Of a stretch of DNA of 59,697 nucleotides, positions 25,119 to 35,366 are shown in pieces. The DNA comes from Streptomyces geranii (GTDB lineage: Bacteria > Actinomycetota > Actinomycetes > Streptomycetales > Streptomycetaceae), in assembly GCF_002954775.1 (NCBI RefSeq), contig NZ_PJME01000056.1, positions 1-59,697 on the forward strand, read 5' to 3'. Each line of letters begins with the position of its first letter. Position 1 is the first letter of the stretch. Made by a program: the position numbers and the translations under genes. The notes below the pieces were generated by a model. It made no database searches and was not told the origin of the DNA. It saw nothing but the letters and a program-made list of their open reading frames with translations.

Positions 25119-25578
25119 GGGTTCTCCACATCATCCGGAAACGAGGCCGGCCCGGACAAGGATGGTTGCCGGGCAAGCGCACAGCAGGGACGGACAACAG
25201 TTGCGTACGCGCGAAAAAGCGGGCACGGGCGTGTGGCCCGCACCGCTGGTTTTGCAGGTACATGACGGGTGGTACAGGGCGAAGCTATCCCGCATCGCCG
25301 CTGGCCAGCAATGACTTCCGGAGACCAGTTCGGAAAGAAGCGCGAGGAGTTGAACCGGGCCTCGCGTGGCGCCGTGACCTTGGACAGGGAGCGCGAGCAC
25401 CATCGAGCCCCCTGTCGGATCACGCGTGGGGGCCCTACCATCGCGAGCCGACCCCCTGTGATCCAGATCACCGTGAGGTCAGAGAAGAACCATGTCCGTA
25501 CCCAGCCCCGCATCGCCCCCGAACGACCACGCACCGCCGTCCACCGTCGTAACCGCACCCGCAACGCGAGGAGACTCC
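25119..25578. other. Long divergent intergenic region between the protease and acetate-symporter units
   Basis: About 460 bases separate the divergent genes. Apart from the CRP-like site at 25457-25472 and the uncertain coding status of 25492-25578, I see no gene, tRNA or strong hairpin. The promoters of both units must lie here. Confidence 0.6.
25457..25472 (+). promoter_or_regulatory. CRP-like binding site upstream of the acetate symporter operon
   Basis: TGTGA-TCCAGA-TCACC matches the TGTGA-N6-TCACA CRP consensus at nine of ten positions. In Escherichia coli the homologous acs-yjcH-actP unit is CRP-activated, so cAMP-Crp control here is a reasonable inference. Its position argues for the internal GTG 25579 as the real start of the first gene. 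Confidence 0.5.
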
Positions 25579-25935
25579 GTGGCCACCGACGCACCGCCCC
25601 CCTCGAAGACAGAACCCCACCTCCCCTCCACGGAGGAGTTCGTCGAGGTGCAGCAGAGCGCCGAGTTCGGCGAACTGCGCCGCGCCCACCGCTCCTTCGC
25701 CTTCCCGCTGACCATCGGCTTCATCACCTGGTACCTGCTGTACGTCCTGCTGTCGAACTACGCGGGCGGCTTCATGGGCACCAAGCTCGTCGGCCACATC
25801 AACGTCGCCTTCGTCCTCGGCATCGCCCAGTTCGTCACCACGTTCCTCATCGCCTGGTGGTACGCGCGGTACTCCGCCGCGAACCTCGACCCCAAGGGTG
25901 AGGCGATCAAGTCCCGGATGGAGGGCGGCGCATGA
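25579..25935 (+). CDS. DUF485 membrane protein (YjcH-like), acetate symporter partner
   Basis: 118 residues with two transmembrane helices (FAFPLTIGFITWYLLYVLLS and INVAFVLGIAQFVTTFLIAW) ending ANLDPKGEAI, the usual DUF485 layout. The family is encoded directly upstream of ActP-type symporters; its precise role is unknown. GTG 25579 is chosen because AGGAG at 25568-25572 is optimally spaced and the CRP-like site would otherwise overlap the promoter; an in-frame ATG at 25492 would add 29 disordered residues. The stop overlaps the symporter ATG by 4 bases. Confidence 0.85.
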   Translation: MATDAPPPSKTEPHLPSTEEFVEVQQSAEFGELRRAHRSFAFPLTIGFITWYLLYVLLSNYAGGFMGTKLVGHINVAFVLGIAQFVTTFLIAWWYARYSAANLDPKGEAIKSRMEGGA

Positions 25936-27557
25936 GCCCCGTACAGCAGAGTGTTCTCGCCGCAGGTGAGGCCAGTGAGCACCGGCCGCTGATCATCTCC
26001 CTGTTCGCGGTGTTCGTCGTCGCGACCCTCATCATCACCGTCTGGGCGGGCCGCCAGACCAAGAGCGCCTCCGACTTCTACGCCGGCGGACGCCAGTTCA
26101 GCGCCTTCCAGAACGGCCTCGCGGTCTCCGGCGACTACATGTCCGCCGCGTCCTTCCTCGGCATCGCGGGCGCCATCGCCCTCTTCGGGTACGACGGCTT
26201 CCTGTACTCCATCGGCTTCCTCGTCGCCTGGCTGGTCGCCCTGCTCCTGGTCGCCGAACCGCTGCGCAACTCCGGCCGCTACACCATGGGTGACGTCCTC
26301 GCGTACCGCATGCGCCAGCGCCCGGTCCGTACGGCCGCAGGCACCTCGACGATCGTCGTCTCGATCTTCTACCTGCTGGCCCAGATGGCGGGCGCGGGCG
26401 TACTCGTCTCGCTCCTCCTCGGCATCACCTCGGACGCGGGCAAGGTCGCCATCGTCGCCCTCGTCGGCGTCCTGATGATCGTGTACGTCTCCATCGGCGG
26501 CATGAAGGGCACCACCTGGGTCCAGATGGTGAAGGCCGTGCTGCTCATCAGCGGCACCATCCTCATTACGTTCCTGGTGCTGCTGAAGTTCAACTTCAAC
26601 ATCTCCGATCTGCTCGGCACCGCCGCCGAACGCAGCGGCAAGGGCGACGCGTTCCTGGAGCCCGGCCTCCAGTACGGCGCCACCGGCACCTCCAAGCTGG
26701 ACTTCATCTCCCTGGGCATCGCCCTGGTCCTCGGTACCGCCGGTCTGCCGCACATCCTGATCCGCTTCTACACGGTGCCCACGGCCCAGGCCGCCCGTAA
26801 GTCCGTGATCTGGGCGATCGGCATCATCGGCGGCTTCTACCTGATGACGATCGCGCTCGGCTTCGGCGCCGCCGCGCTGATCGACCAGAAAGAGATCACC
26901 GACTCCAACCCCTCGGGCAACACGGCAGCGCCACTGCTCGCCCTGCACCTCGGCGGCGTCGACTCGGCCTGGGGCGCGGTCCTGCTCGCGACGATCTCCG
27001 CGGTCGCCTTCGCGACGATCCTCGCGGTCGTCGCCGGTCTCACGCTGGCCTCGTCGTCGTCCTTCGCGCACGACATCTACGCCAACGTCATCCGCAAGGG
27101 GAAGGCCACCGAGAAGGAGGAGATGAAGGCGGTCCGCTGGGCCACCGTCCTCATCGGTGTCGTCTCCATCGGCCTGGGCGCCCTCGCCCGCGACCTCAAC
27201 GTGGCCGGCCTGGTCGCCCTGGCGTTCGCGGTGGCCGCGTCCGCCAACCTCCCGACGATCCTCTACAGCCTGTTCTGGAAGAGGTTCACCACCCAGGGCG
27301 CCCTCTGGTCGATCTACGGCGGCCTGATCGTGGCGGTCGGCCTGGTGCTGTTCTCGCCGGTCGTCTCGGGCGACCCGAAGGCGATGTTCCCGGACGTCGA
27401 CTTCCACTGGTTCCCGCTGAAGAACCCCGGCATCATCTCCATCCCGTTCGGCTTCCTCATGGGCTGGCTCGGCACGGTCCTCTCCAAGGAGGAGCCCGAC
27501 GCCGGCAAGTACGCCGAGCTGGAGGTCCGGTCCCTCACGGGCACTGGCGCGCACTAG
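25932..27557 (+). CDS. actP: Sodium:solute symporter, ActP-like (cation/acetate)
   Basis: A 541-residue protein with about 13 transmembrane helices of the SSS family. Signatures include ASDFYAGGRQFSAFQNGLAV after the first helix, SGDYMSAASFLGIAGAIAL, and GTAGLPHILIRFYTVPTAQA, all typical of acetate/pyruvate permeases such as ActP and MctC. It probably imports short-chain monocarboxylates with sodium or protons. The 4-base overlap with the DUF485 gene indicates coupled translation. An 18-19 bp terminator follows at 27576-27615. Confidence 0.92.
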   Translation: MSPVQQSVLAAGEASEHRPLIISLFAVFVVATLIITVWAGRQTKSASDFYAGGRQFSAFQNGLAVSGDYMSAASFLGIAGAIALFGYDGFLYSIGFLVAWLVALLLVAEPLRNSGRYTMGDVLAYRMRQRPVRTAAGTSTIVVSIFYLLAQMAGAGVLVSLLLGITSDAGKVAIVALVGVLMIVYVSIGGMKGTTWVQMVKAVLLISGTILITFLVLLKFNFNISDLLGTAAERSGKGDAFLEPGLQYGATGTSKLDFISLGIALVLGTAGLPHILIRFYTVPTAQAARKSVIWAIGIIGGFYLMTIALGFGAAALIDQKEITDSNPSGNTAAPLLALHLGGVDSAWGAVLLATISAVAFATILAVVAGLTLASSSSFAHDIYANVIRKGKATEKEEMKAVRWATVLIGVVSIGLGALARDLNVAGLVALAFAVAASANLPTILYSLFWKRFTTQGALWSIYGGLIVAVGLVLFSPVVSGDPKAMFPDVDFHWFPLKNPGIISIPFGFLMGWLGTVLSKEEPDAGKYAELEVRSLTGTGAH

Positions 27558-27575
27558 ACGTTCCACCGCGCACAC

Positions 27576-27615
27576 GGAGCGGGGCCGTCGTAGGGACCTA
27601 CGACGGCCCCGCTCC
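27576..27615 (+). terminator. Terminator of the actP operon
   Basis: A 19-bp arm (27576-27594, starting GGAGCGGGGCC) is fully complementary to 27597-27615 with a tiny loop, 18 bases after the actP stop. No U-tract. Confidence 0.9.
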
Positions 27616-27735
27616 ACGTTCTGTGGCATCGGGGCGGCTTCGTTGTCAGTGGGGTCACGTAGGCTCGCAGGTGTCGGAGAAAAACTGCTCCGCCACGCGA
27701 TCCGCACGAGATCCGCTACGAGGGAGGGGGCCCAC

Positions 27736-28725
27736 GTGCTCATCGACACGTACAACCGAGTGGCCACCGACCTGCGCGTCTCGCTGACCGACCGCTGCAA
27801 CCTGCGCTGCACGTACTGCATGCCCGAGGAGGGCCTGCAGTGGCTGGCCAAGCCCGACCTCCTCACGGACGACGAGATCGTCCGCCTCATCGACATAGCC
27901 GTCCGCCTGCTGGGCATCGAGGAGGTCCGCTTCACCGGCGGCGAACCCCTGCTGCGCCCCGGCCTGGTCGGCATCGTGGAGCGGGTCGCCGCGCTGGCTC
28001 CCCGCCCGCAGATGTCCCTGACGACGAACGGCATCGGCCTGGTCCGTACGGCGGCTGCCCTGAAGGCGGCGGGCCTGGACCGCGTCAACGTCTCCCTCGA
28101 CACCCTGCGCCCGGACGTCTTCAAGACGCTCACCCGCCGCGACCGCCACAAGGACGTCATCGCGGGCCTGGAAGCGGCCCGTGCGGCGGGCCTGACCCCG
28201 GTGAAGGTCAACGCGGTCCTGATGCCGGGCCTGAACGCCGACGAGGCCCCCGACCTCCTCGCCTGGGCGGTCGAGCACGACTACGAACTGCGCTTCATCG
28301 AGCAGATGCCCCTGGACGCCCAGCACGGCTGGAAGCGCGAGGGCATGGTCACGGCGGGCGACATCCTGACCTCCCTGCGCACCCGCTTCGAGCTGACGGA
28401 GGAGGGCTCCGACAAGCGGGGCTCGGCCCCCGCGGAGCGCTGGCTGGTGGACGGCGGCCCGCATGTCGTGGGTGTCATCGCCTCGGTCACCCGCCCCTTC
28501 TGCGCGGCCTGCGACCGCACCCGCCTGACGGCCGACGGCCAGATCCGCACCTGCCTCTTCGCCCGCGAGGAGACCGACCTCCGCGCGACCCTGCGCTCCG
28601 ACGCCCCCGACGAGGAGATAGCCCGCATCTGGCGCGAGGCGATGTGGGGCAAGAAGGCGGGAGCGGGCCTGGACGACCCGGAGTTCGTCCAGCCGGACCG
28701 CCCGATGTCGGCGATCGGGGGCTGA
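27736..28725 (+). CDS. moaA: GTP 3',8-cyclase MoaA (molybdenum cofactor biosynthesis)
   Basis: A 329-residue radical SAM enzyme. The N-terminal 4Fe-4S site is CNLRCTYC, followed by the SAM-binding FTGGEPLLRP. The C-terminal second cluster uses FCAACDRTRLT and RTCLF. The chain ends in a double glycine (SAIGG), which in MoaA is needed for activity. It converts GTP into 3',8-cyclo-dihydro-GTP in the first step of molybdopterin synthesis. GTG 27736 has GGGAGGGGG upstream. No other moa or moe gene adjoins it, so the pathway is scattered. Confidence 0.95.
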   Translation: MLIDTYNRVATDLRVSLTDRCNLRCTYCMPEEGLQWLAKPDLLTDDEIVRLIDIAVRLLGIEEVRFTGGEPLLRPGLVGIVERVAALAPRPQMSLTTNGIGLVRTAAALKAAGLDRVNVSLDTLRPDVFKTLTRRDRHKDVIAGLEAARAAGLTPVKVNAVLMPGLNADEAPDLLAWAVEHDYELRFIEQMPLDAQHGWKREGMVTAGDILTSLRTRFELTEEGSDKRGSAPAERWLVDGGPHVVGVIASVTRPFCAACDRTRLTADGQIRTCLFAREETDLRATLRSDAPDEEIARIWREAMWGKKAGAGLDDPEFVQPDRPMSAIGG

Positions 28726-28730
28726 GAGGC

Positions 28731-28964
28731 TCAGTCCTCCCGCTTCTCCGCCGCTTCCCATTCCCTGAGCGTTACGACGTCCTTCAGGAACCCTCGCACT
28801 CCGAGGAACTGGGACAAGTGCTCGCGATGTTCCTCGCAAGCCAGCCAGGTCTTCCGCCGCTCCGGCGTGTGCAGCTTCGGGTTGTTCCAGGCGAGGACCC
28901 ACACCGCGTCCGCCCGGCAGGCCTTGGCGGAACAGATGGGGGAGTCAGGGTCAGGACCGAACAT
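28731..28964 (-). CDS. Small Cys/His-containing conserved protein
   Basis: A 77-residue protein with CSAKACRADAVWVLAWNNPKLH, then WLACEEHREHLSQFLGVRGF. The cysteines and histidines (C-x4-C, then C-x2-H-x2-H) could bind a metal. I recall similar short Streptomyces proteins beside moaA but no established function. It converges with moaA, the two stops being only 5 bases apart. Confidence 0.75.
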   Translation of the reverse strand: MFGPDPDSPICSAKACRADAVWVLAWNNPKLHTPERRKTWLACEEHREHLSQFLGVRGFLKDVVTLREWEAAEKRED

Positions 28965-29184
28965 CCACTGACCCTAACCCGGCCGAAAACCCGGCCGGAA
29001 CAACGCTCAAAAGGCGACGCCGAGCAGCCACGGGGGGAGCTGCCCGGCGTCGGTCTGTCGCTCCGACGGGGGATGCGGAGCGCGTACGAAGTATGTCATG
29101 GGTAAGCGTCCGACCGGCACTGGAACAACATGATTGATCTGAGCTTTTCTTGAGCTTGGCGAAGCCGCCCGCACCGGCTTCCGG

Positions 29185-29583
29185 TCAGGCCCGCTCGCGC
29201 GGTTCGCCCCGCATGTCGCCCGCCTGATCGCCCCCGACACCTTCCGCTGCCGATTCCGCGAACCCGTCCTCCGGCCGGGGCGGCGCGATCATCGGCCGCA
29301 CCGGAGCCGTCACGAACGTCGACGGAAGACCCGGCGCGTTCTCCCGGCCGGCGTTGGCGATCACCACGGAGATGTACGGAAGGATCATGCCGAGCACCAA
29401 CGCCACGAACGCGACGTGCCGTTCGACGTTCCAGAGCACCGCCGCGAGGATCACGGCCACCGTGCGCACGGACATGGAGATGATGTACCGGCGCTGTCTG
29501 CCGCGGACGTCGTCCGCCAGCCCCTGCCGGGCTCCGGTGATCCGGAAGACCTGGGCGCCGCCACTGCTGCTCTGCTTCCGCAT
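29185..29583 (-). CDS. DUF3099-like small membrane protein
   Basis: 132 residues. The N-terminus (VFRITGARQGLADDVRGRQR) and two adjoining helices (ISMSVRTVAVILAAVLW and VAFVALVLGMILPYISVVIA) match the DUF3099 family of actinobacteria, small integral membrane proteins of unknown role. A Pro/Glu-rich cytosolic tail follows. ATG 29583 is preferred over the longer frame because of GGTGGA upstream and family alignment. Confidence 0.78.
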   Translation of the reverse strand: MRKQSSSGGAQVFRITGARQGLADDVRGRQRRYIISMSVRTVAVILAAVLWNVERHVAFVALVLGMILPYISVVIANAGRENAPGLPSTFVTAPVRPMIAPPRPEDGFAESAAEGVGGDQAGDMRGEPRERA

Positions 29584-29828
29584 CACATTCCACCGTCCAC
29601 CCGAATCGGACACGCCCCGGCCCGTACCCGTGCCGAACCGGGTCGGGGAACCAGGGTCCGGACAGCTTCCACGTTACGCCGCGCCTGCGTCGCCTACGAG
29701 ACCGGGGCACCTTCCACCGGGGTGACCCCCCTGCGCCGTACCGCGTACCGAGGTCCCCGACATGCGCCGTAGCGCGAACGGGCCGACACTGGCCGTAATG
29801 CTCACCAGAGCCGTACGAGGAGGCAGCC

Positions 29829-30104
29829 ATGGGCTGGTTGTGGGCGATCATCGTGGGATTCGTGCTGGGTCTGCTGGCCAAGGCGATCATTCCGGGCAAG
29901 CAGCACAGCCCGCTCTGGCTGACGACCGTCTTCGGCATCATCGGCGCCATCGTCGGCAACGCGATCGCACGAGGTATCGGCATCGACGAGACGAGCGGCA
30001 TCGACTGGGGCCGGCACGCGCTCCAGCTCGCGGCGGCCGTCGTGATCGTGTTCCTGGGAGACATGGCGTACTCGATGATGCGCGGCAAGAGACAGCAGGC
30101 CTAG
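29829..30104 (+). CDS. GlsB/YeaQ/YmgE family stress response membrane protein
   Basis: A 91-residue protein with three helices: WLWAIIVGFVLGLLAKAIIP, the Gly-rich TTVFGIIGAIVGNAIARGIG, and LQLAAAVVIVFLGDMAY. This is the transglycosylase-associated (GlsB) family, small membrane proteins linked to general stress. AGGAGG precedes ATG 29829. It is monocistronic with a very strong terminator. Confidence 0.9.
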   Translation: MGWLWAIIVGFVLGLLAKAIIPGKQHSPLWLTTVFGIIGAIVGNAIARGIGIDETSGIDWGRHALQLAAAVVIVFLGDMAYSMMRGKRQQA

Positions 30105-30106
30105 CG

Positions 30107-30158
30107 GTACGTGTGAAGGGGGGCGGCCCGATCGAGGGCCGCCCCCCTTCACACGTAC
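30107..30158. terminator. Very strong bidirectional terminator between glsB-like gene and tyrS
   Basis: A perfect 23-bp stem (30107-30129 with 30136-30158) closes a 6-nt loop GATCGA. It begins 3 bases after the GlsB-like stop and lies downstream of tyrS on the opposite strand. Confidence 0.93.
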
Positions 30159-30170
30159 GTACGACGAACT

Positions 30171-30198
30171 GGAGGTCACCGGTCAGCCGGTGACCTCC
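30171..30198 (-). terminator. Hairpin enclosing the tyrS stop codon
   Basis: GGAGGTCACCGG (30171-30182) and CCGGTGACCTCC (30187-30198) form a 12-bp stem with the 4-nt loop containing the stop codon (30183-30185). It may aid termination or protect the mRNA 3' end. Confidence 0.75.
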
Positions 30199-31448
30199 AC
30201 CGCCGCCAGGTTCTTCTTCCCCCGGCGCAGGACCAGCCAGCGTCCGTGCAGCAGGTCCTCCTTCGCGGGGACGGCGTCCTCGGCGGCGACCTTCGCGTTG
30301 TTCACGTAGGCACCGCCCTCCTTCACCGTGCGCCGCGCGGCCGACTTGCTGGCCACCAGGCCGACCTCGGCGAACAGGTCGACGACCGGTCCCGCCTCGG
30401 CGACCCGGATGTGCGGCACCTCGGAGAGGGCCGCCGTCAGCGTCCGCTCGTCCAGCTCACCCAGCTCGCCCTGGCCGAAGAGGGCCTTGGACGCGGCGAT
30501 CACGGCGGCCGTCTGCTCGGCGCCGTGCACCAGCGTCGTCAGCTCCTCGGCGAGGGCGCGCTGCGCGGCCCGCGCCTGCGGACGCTCCGCGGTCTGCGCC
30601 TCCAGCGCCTCCAACTCCTCGCGGGACTGGAAGGACAGGATGCGCATGTACGTCGAGATGTCCCGGTCGTCCACGTTCAGCCAGAACTGGTAGAACGCGT
30701 ACGGCGTCGTCATCTCCGGGTCGAGCCAGATGGCGCCGCCCTCGGTCTTGCCGAACTTGGTGCCGTCCGCCTTGACCATCAGCGGCGTCGCCAGACAGTG
30801 CGCCTGCGCCTCGGGCTCCAGCCGGTGGATGAGGTCCAGGCCGGCCGTCAGATTGCCCCACTGGTCGCTGCCGCCCTGCTGGAGCGTGCAGCCGTACCGG
30901 CGGTACAGCTCCAGGAAGTCCATGCCCTGGAGGAGCTGGTAGCTGAACTCCGTGTAGCTGATGCCCTCCTGGGACTCCAGCCGCCGGGCGACCGAGTCCT
31001 TCGTCAGCATCTTGTTGACGCGGAAGTGCTTGCCGATGTCCCGCAGGAACTCGATGGCCGACAGACCGGCCGTCCAGTCCAGGTTGTTCACCATCACCGC
31101 GGGGTTCTCGCCCTCGAAGGACAGGAACGGCTCGATCTGCGCGCGGAGCCGGTTCACCCAGTTCGCGACCGTCTCCGGGTCGTTCAGCGTGCGCTCCGCC
31201 GTGGGCCGGGGGTCACCGATCTGACCGGTGGCCCCGCCGACCAGGGCCAGCGGACGCAGCCCCGCCCGCTGGAGGCGGCGCATGGTGAGCACCTGCACCA
31301 GATGACCGACGTGCAGACTGGCCGCCGTCGGGTCGAAGCCGCAATAGAACGTGACGGGACCGTCCGCGAGAGCCTTGCGCAAGGCGTCCTCGTCGGTGGA
31401 CAGGGCCCACAGGCCACGCCACTTCAGCTCGTCGACGATGTCCGTCAC
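30183..31448 (-). CDS. tyrS: Tyrosyl-tRNA synthetase
   Basis: A 421-residue class I synthetase. The HIGH motif is HVGH (in DPTAASLHVGHLVQ), the KMSKS equivalent is KFGKT, and tyrosine-recognition residues sit in TFYCGFDPT and QQGGSDQWGN. A C-terminal S4 RNA-binding domain ends with LHGRWLVLRRGKKNLAAV. It charges tRNA-Tyr. GTG 31448 is chosen because AAGGAG lies upstream at suitable distance; an in-frame ATG ten codons earlier precedes that site. I see no T-box in the 68-base space to the upstream gene, so control is probably by an ordinary promoter. Confidence 0.96.
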   Translation of the reverse strand: MTDIVDELKWRGLWALSTDEDALRKALADGPVTFYCGFDPTAASLHVGHLVQVLTMRRLQRAGLRPLALVGGATGQIGDPRPTAERTLNDPETVANWVNRLRAQIEPFLSFEGENPAVMVNNLDWTAGLSAIEFLRDIGKHFRVNKMLTKDSVARRLESQEGISYTEFSYQLLQGMDFLELYRRYGCTLQQGGSDQWGNLTAGLDLIHRLEPEAQAHCLATPLMVKADGTKFGKTEGGAIWLDPEMTTPYAFYQFWLNVDDRDISTYMRILSFQSREELEALEAQTAERPQARAAQRALAEELTTLVHGAEQTAAVIAASKALFGQGELGELDERTLTAALSEVPHIRVAEAGPVVDLFAEVGLVASKSAARRTVKEGGAYVNNAKVAAEDAVPAKEDLLHGRWLVLRRGKKNLAAVEVTG

Positions 31449-31516
31449 GGTTCTCGTATCTCCTTGAGTGGTCTTCACGCAGTTCTACGGCAGCCGAACG
31501 GCCACCGGCAACGAGG

Positions 31517-32907
31517 TTATACGCCCTGACTGACAGAGCTCATATTGAAGTCCGGCACCCGCAGCGCCGGCATCGCGGCCCTGGTGAACCAGTCGCTCCA
31601 CTCCCTCGGCAGCGTCTTCTCCGTACGCCCCGCCTCGACGGCCCGCCCCAGCAGGTTCACCGGCGACTCGTTGAACCGGAAGTTGTTGACCTCGCCACTC
31701 ACCTCGCCGTTCTCGACGAGATACACCCCGTCACGGGTCAGGCCGGTCAGCAGCAGGGTGGCCGGGTCGACCTCGCGGATGTACCAGAGGCAGGTCAGCA
31801 GCAGCCCGCGCTCGGTGTTCGCGACCATGTCCTCCAGGGACTTGTCCTCGCCCCCGTCCAGGACGACGTTCCCGATCGCGGGGGACACCGGCAGGCCGGT
31901 CAGCCCGGCGGTGTGCCGGGAGGTGATCAGGCGGTTCAGCTCGCCCTCGCGGATCCACTCCGTGGCGCTCAGCGGCAGCCCGTTGTCGAACACCGACTGG
32001 TCGTCGCCGGAGGAGTGGGCGAGCAGGAAGGGGGAGGCCTCCAGACCGGGCTCGTTCGGGTCGCTGCGCAGCGTCAGCGGCAGCTCGGTGAGCTTCTCGC
32101 CGAGCCGCGTCCCGCCGCCCGGCTTGGAGAACACCGTGCGCCCCTCGGCGGCGTCCCGCGCGGACGCCGACCACATCTGGTAGATCAGCAGGTCGGCGAC
32201 TGCGGTCGGCGGCAGCAGCGTCTCGTACCGCCCGGCGGGCAGCTCGATCCGCCGCTCCGCCCAGCCCAGCCGTACGGCGAGTTCGGCGTCCAGGGCGGCC
32301 GGGTCGACGTCCTTGAAGTCCCGGGTCGACCGCCCGGCCCACGCGGACCGCGTACGGTCCGGGGACTTGGCGTTCAGCTCCAGCGTCCCGTTCGGCTGGT
32401 CATGACGCAGGCGCAGCCCCGTGGACGTACCGACATAGCTCGACACCAGCTCGTGGTTGGCGAAGCCGTACAGCTCCCGGCCACCGGCACGCGCGCGTGC
32501 GAAGGCCTCGCCGAGGGCCGGCGCGAAGTCGGCGAACACCGCGGAGGAGGTCTCCGCGGGCGCGTCCGTGAAGTCGGGGGACTGCGGCACACCCGACACC
32601 AGCGGCTGGGCGTCCTCCGCGGGGCTCGCCCCGCGCGCGGCGGCCTCCGCGGCCCGTACGAGGGGTTCCAGCTCGTCGGCGGTGACGGCGGCGCGGGAGA
32701 CGACCCCCGAGGCCGTGCCCTGCTTGCCGCCGACGGTCGCGACGACGGTGAGCGTGCGCCCGCGCGTGACCCCGTTGGTGGTGAGGGCGTTGCCCGCCCA
32801 GCGCAGATTGGCGGTCGACCCCTCGTCGGCGATGACGACACACCCGTCGGCCCGCGACAGCTCCAGGGCCCGCTCGACGATCTCGTGCGGCTTGTTGATA
32901 CGGGCGC

Positions 32908-32911
<4 letters not shown>
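31517..32911 (-). CDS. PmbA/TldE-like subunit of the TldD/TldE metalloprotease
   Basis: A 464-residue protein of the PmbA/TldD fold without the HExxxH motif, as expected for the non-catalytic partner. The N-terminal ferredoxin-like region (VERALELSRADGCVVIADEG) and the C-terminal beta-rich domain (GNVVLDGGEDKSLEDMVANT, GLLLTCLWYIREVDP) are recognisable. AGGAGG precedes ATG 32911, which overlaps the TldD stop by 4 bases. TldD/TldE complexes degrade unfolded peptides and trim modified peptides; in actinobacteria they can mature ribosomal peptides. No peptide precursor is seen nearby. Confidence 0.88.
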
Positions 32912-34431
<1,520 letters not shown>

Positions 34432-34641
34432 GAGCGGCCTCTCCTTGTCACGGTGAGTGTGATGCGTCTGTCTCGCAGTGAATCATGCACGCCGACTGTA
34501 GGGACCCGACAGCGGCAGGGGTGAGCCACTGTCGGTGCCCGAATGTCCCCGGGCGTCGGCAGACCGATAGGTTTTTGGAGAAGCAGCCTGTCAACCCTGC
34601 TGTTCGGACAGGTGTTGAACCGCTAACGAAAGGGTGATCCG

Positions 34642-35361
34642 TTGAGCCGCTCGGTTCTCGTCACCGGAGGCAACCGGGGCATCGGCCTCGCCATCGCCCG
34701 CGCGTTCGCCGAGGCCGGCGACAAGGTCGCCATCACATACCGTTCCGGTGAGCCGCCGGCCGCCCTGACCGAATTGGGCTGCCTCGCCGTCAAGTGCGAC
34801 ATCACCGACACCGAGCAGGTGGAGCAGGCCTACAAGGAGGTCGAGGCCGAGCACGGCACGGTCGAGGTCCTCGTCGCCAACGCCGGTGTCACCAAGGACC
34901 AGCTCCTGATGCGGATGTCCGAGGAGGACTTCACGTCCGTCCTCGACACCAACCTGACCGGCGCCTTCCGCGTCGTCAAGCGCGCCAACCGCGGCATGCT
35001 GCGCGCCAAGAAGGGCCGCGTCGTCCTCATCTCCTCGGTCGTCGGTCTGTACGGCGGTCCCGGCCAGGCCAACTACGCCGCCTCCAAGGCGGGTCTGGTC
35101 GGCTTCGCGCGGTCCCTCGCCCGTGAGCTGGGCTCGCGCAACATCACCTTCAACGTCGTCGCGCCCGGCTTCGTCGACACCGACATGACCAAGGTCCTCA
35201 CCGACGAGCAGCGCGAGTCCATCGTGAAGCAGGTACCGCTGGGCCGGTACGCGCAGCCGGAGGAGATCGCCGCGACGGTGCGGTTCCTCGCCTCGGACGA
35301 CGCCTCGTACATCACTGGAGCCGTCATCCCCGTTGACGGCGGACTGGGAATGGGTCACTGA
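34642..35361 (+). CDS. fabG: 3-oxoacyl-ACP reductase (FabG-type)
   Basis: A 239-residue classical SDR. TGGNRGIG binds NADPH and the catalytic Ser, Tyr and Lys are in ISSVVGLYGGPGQANYAASK. NAGVTKDQLL and the VDGGLGMGH ending fit FabG. It reduces 3-oxoacyl-ACP in fatty acid synthase II. The start is TTG 34642 with AAAGGG about 10 bases before; the conserved N-terminus SRSVLVTGGNRG fixes it. The 210-base upstream gap contains a CCGACAG...CTGTCGG stem near 34510-34540. Five bases separate it from fabI, so the pair is an operon. Confidence 0.93.
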   Translation: MSRSVLVTGGNRGIGLAIARAFAEAGDKVAITYRSGEPPAALTELGCLAVKCDITDTEQVEQAYKEVEAEHGTVEVLVANAGVTKDQLLMRMSEEDFTSVLDTNLTGAFRVVKRANRGMLRAKKGRVVLISSVVGLYGGPGQANYAASKAGLVGFARSLARELGSRNITFNVVAPGFVDTDMTKVLTDEQRESIVKQVPLGRYAQPEEIAATVRFLASDDASYITGAVIPVDGGLGMGH

Positions 35362-35366
35362 TCACC

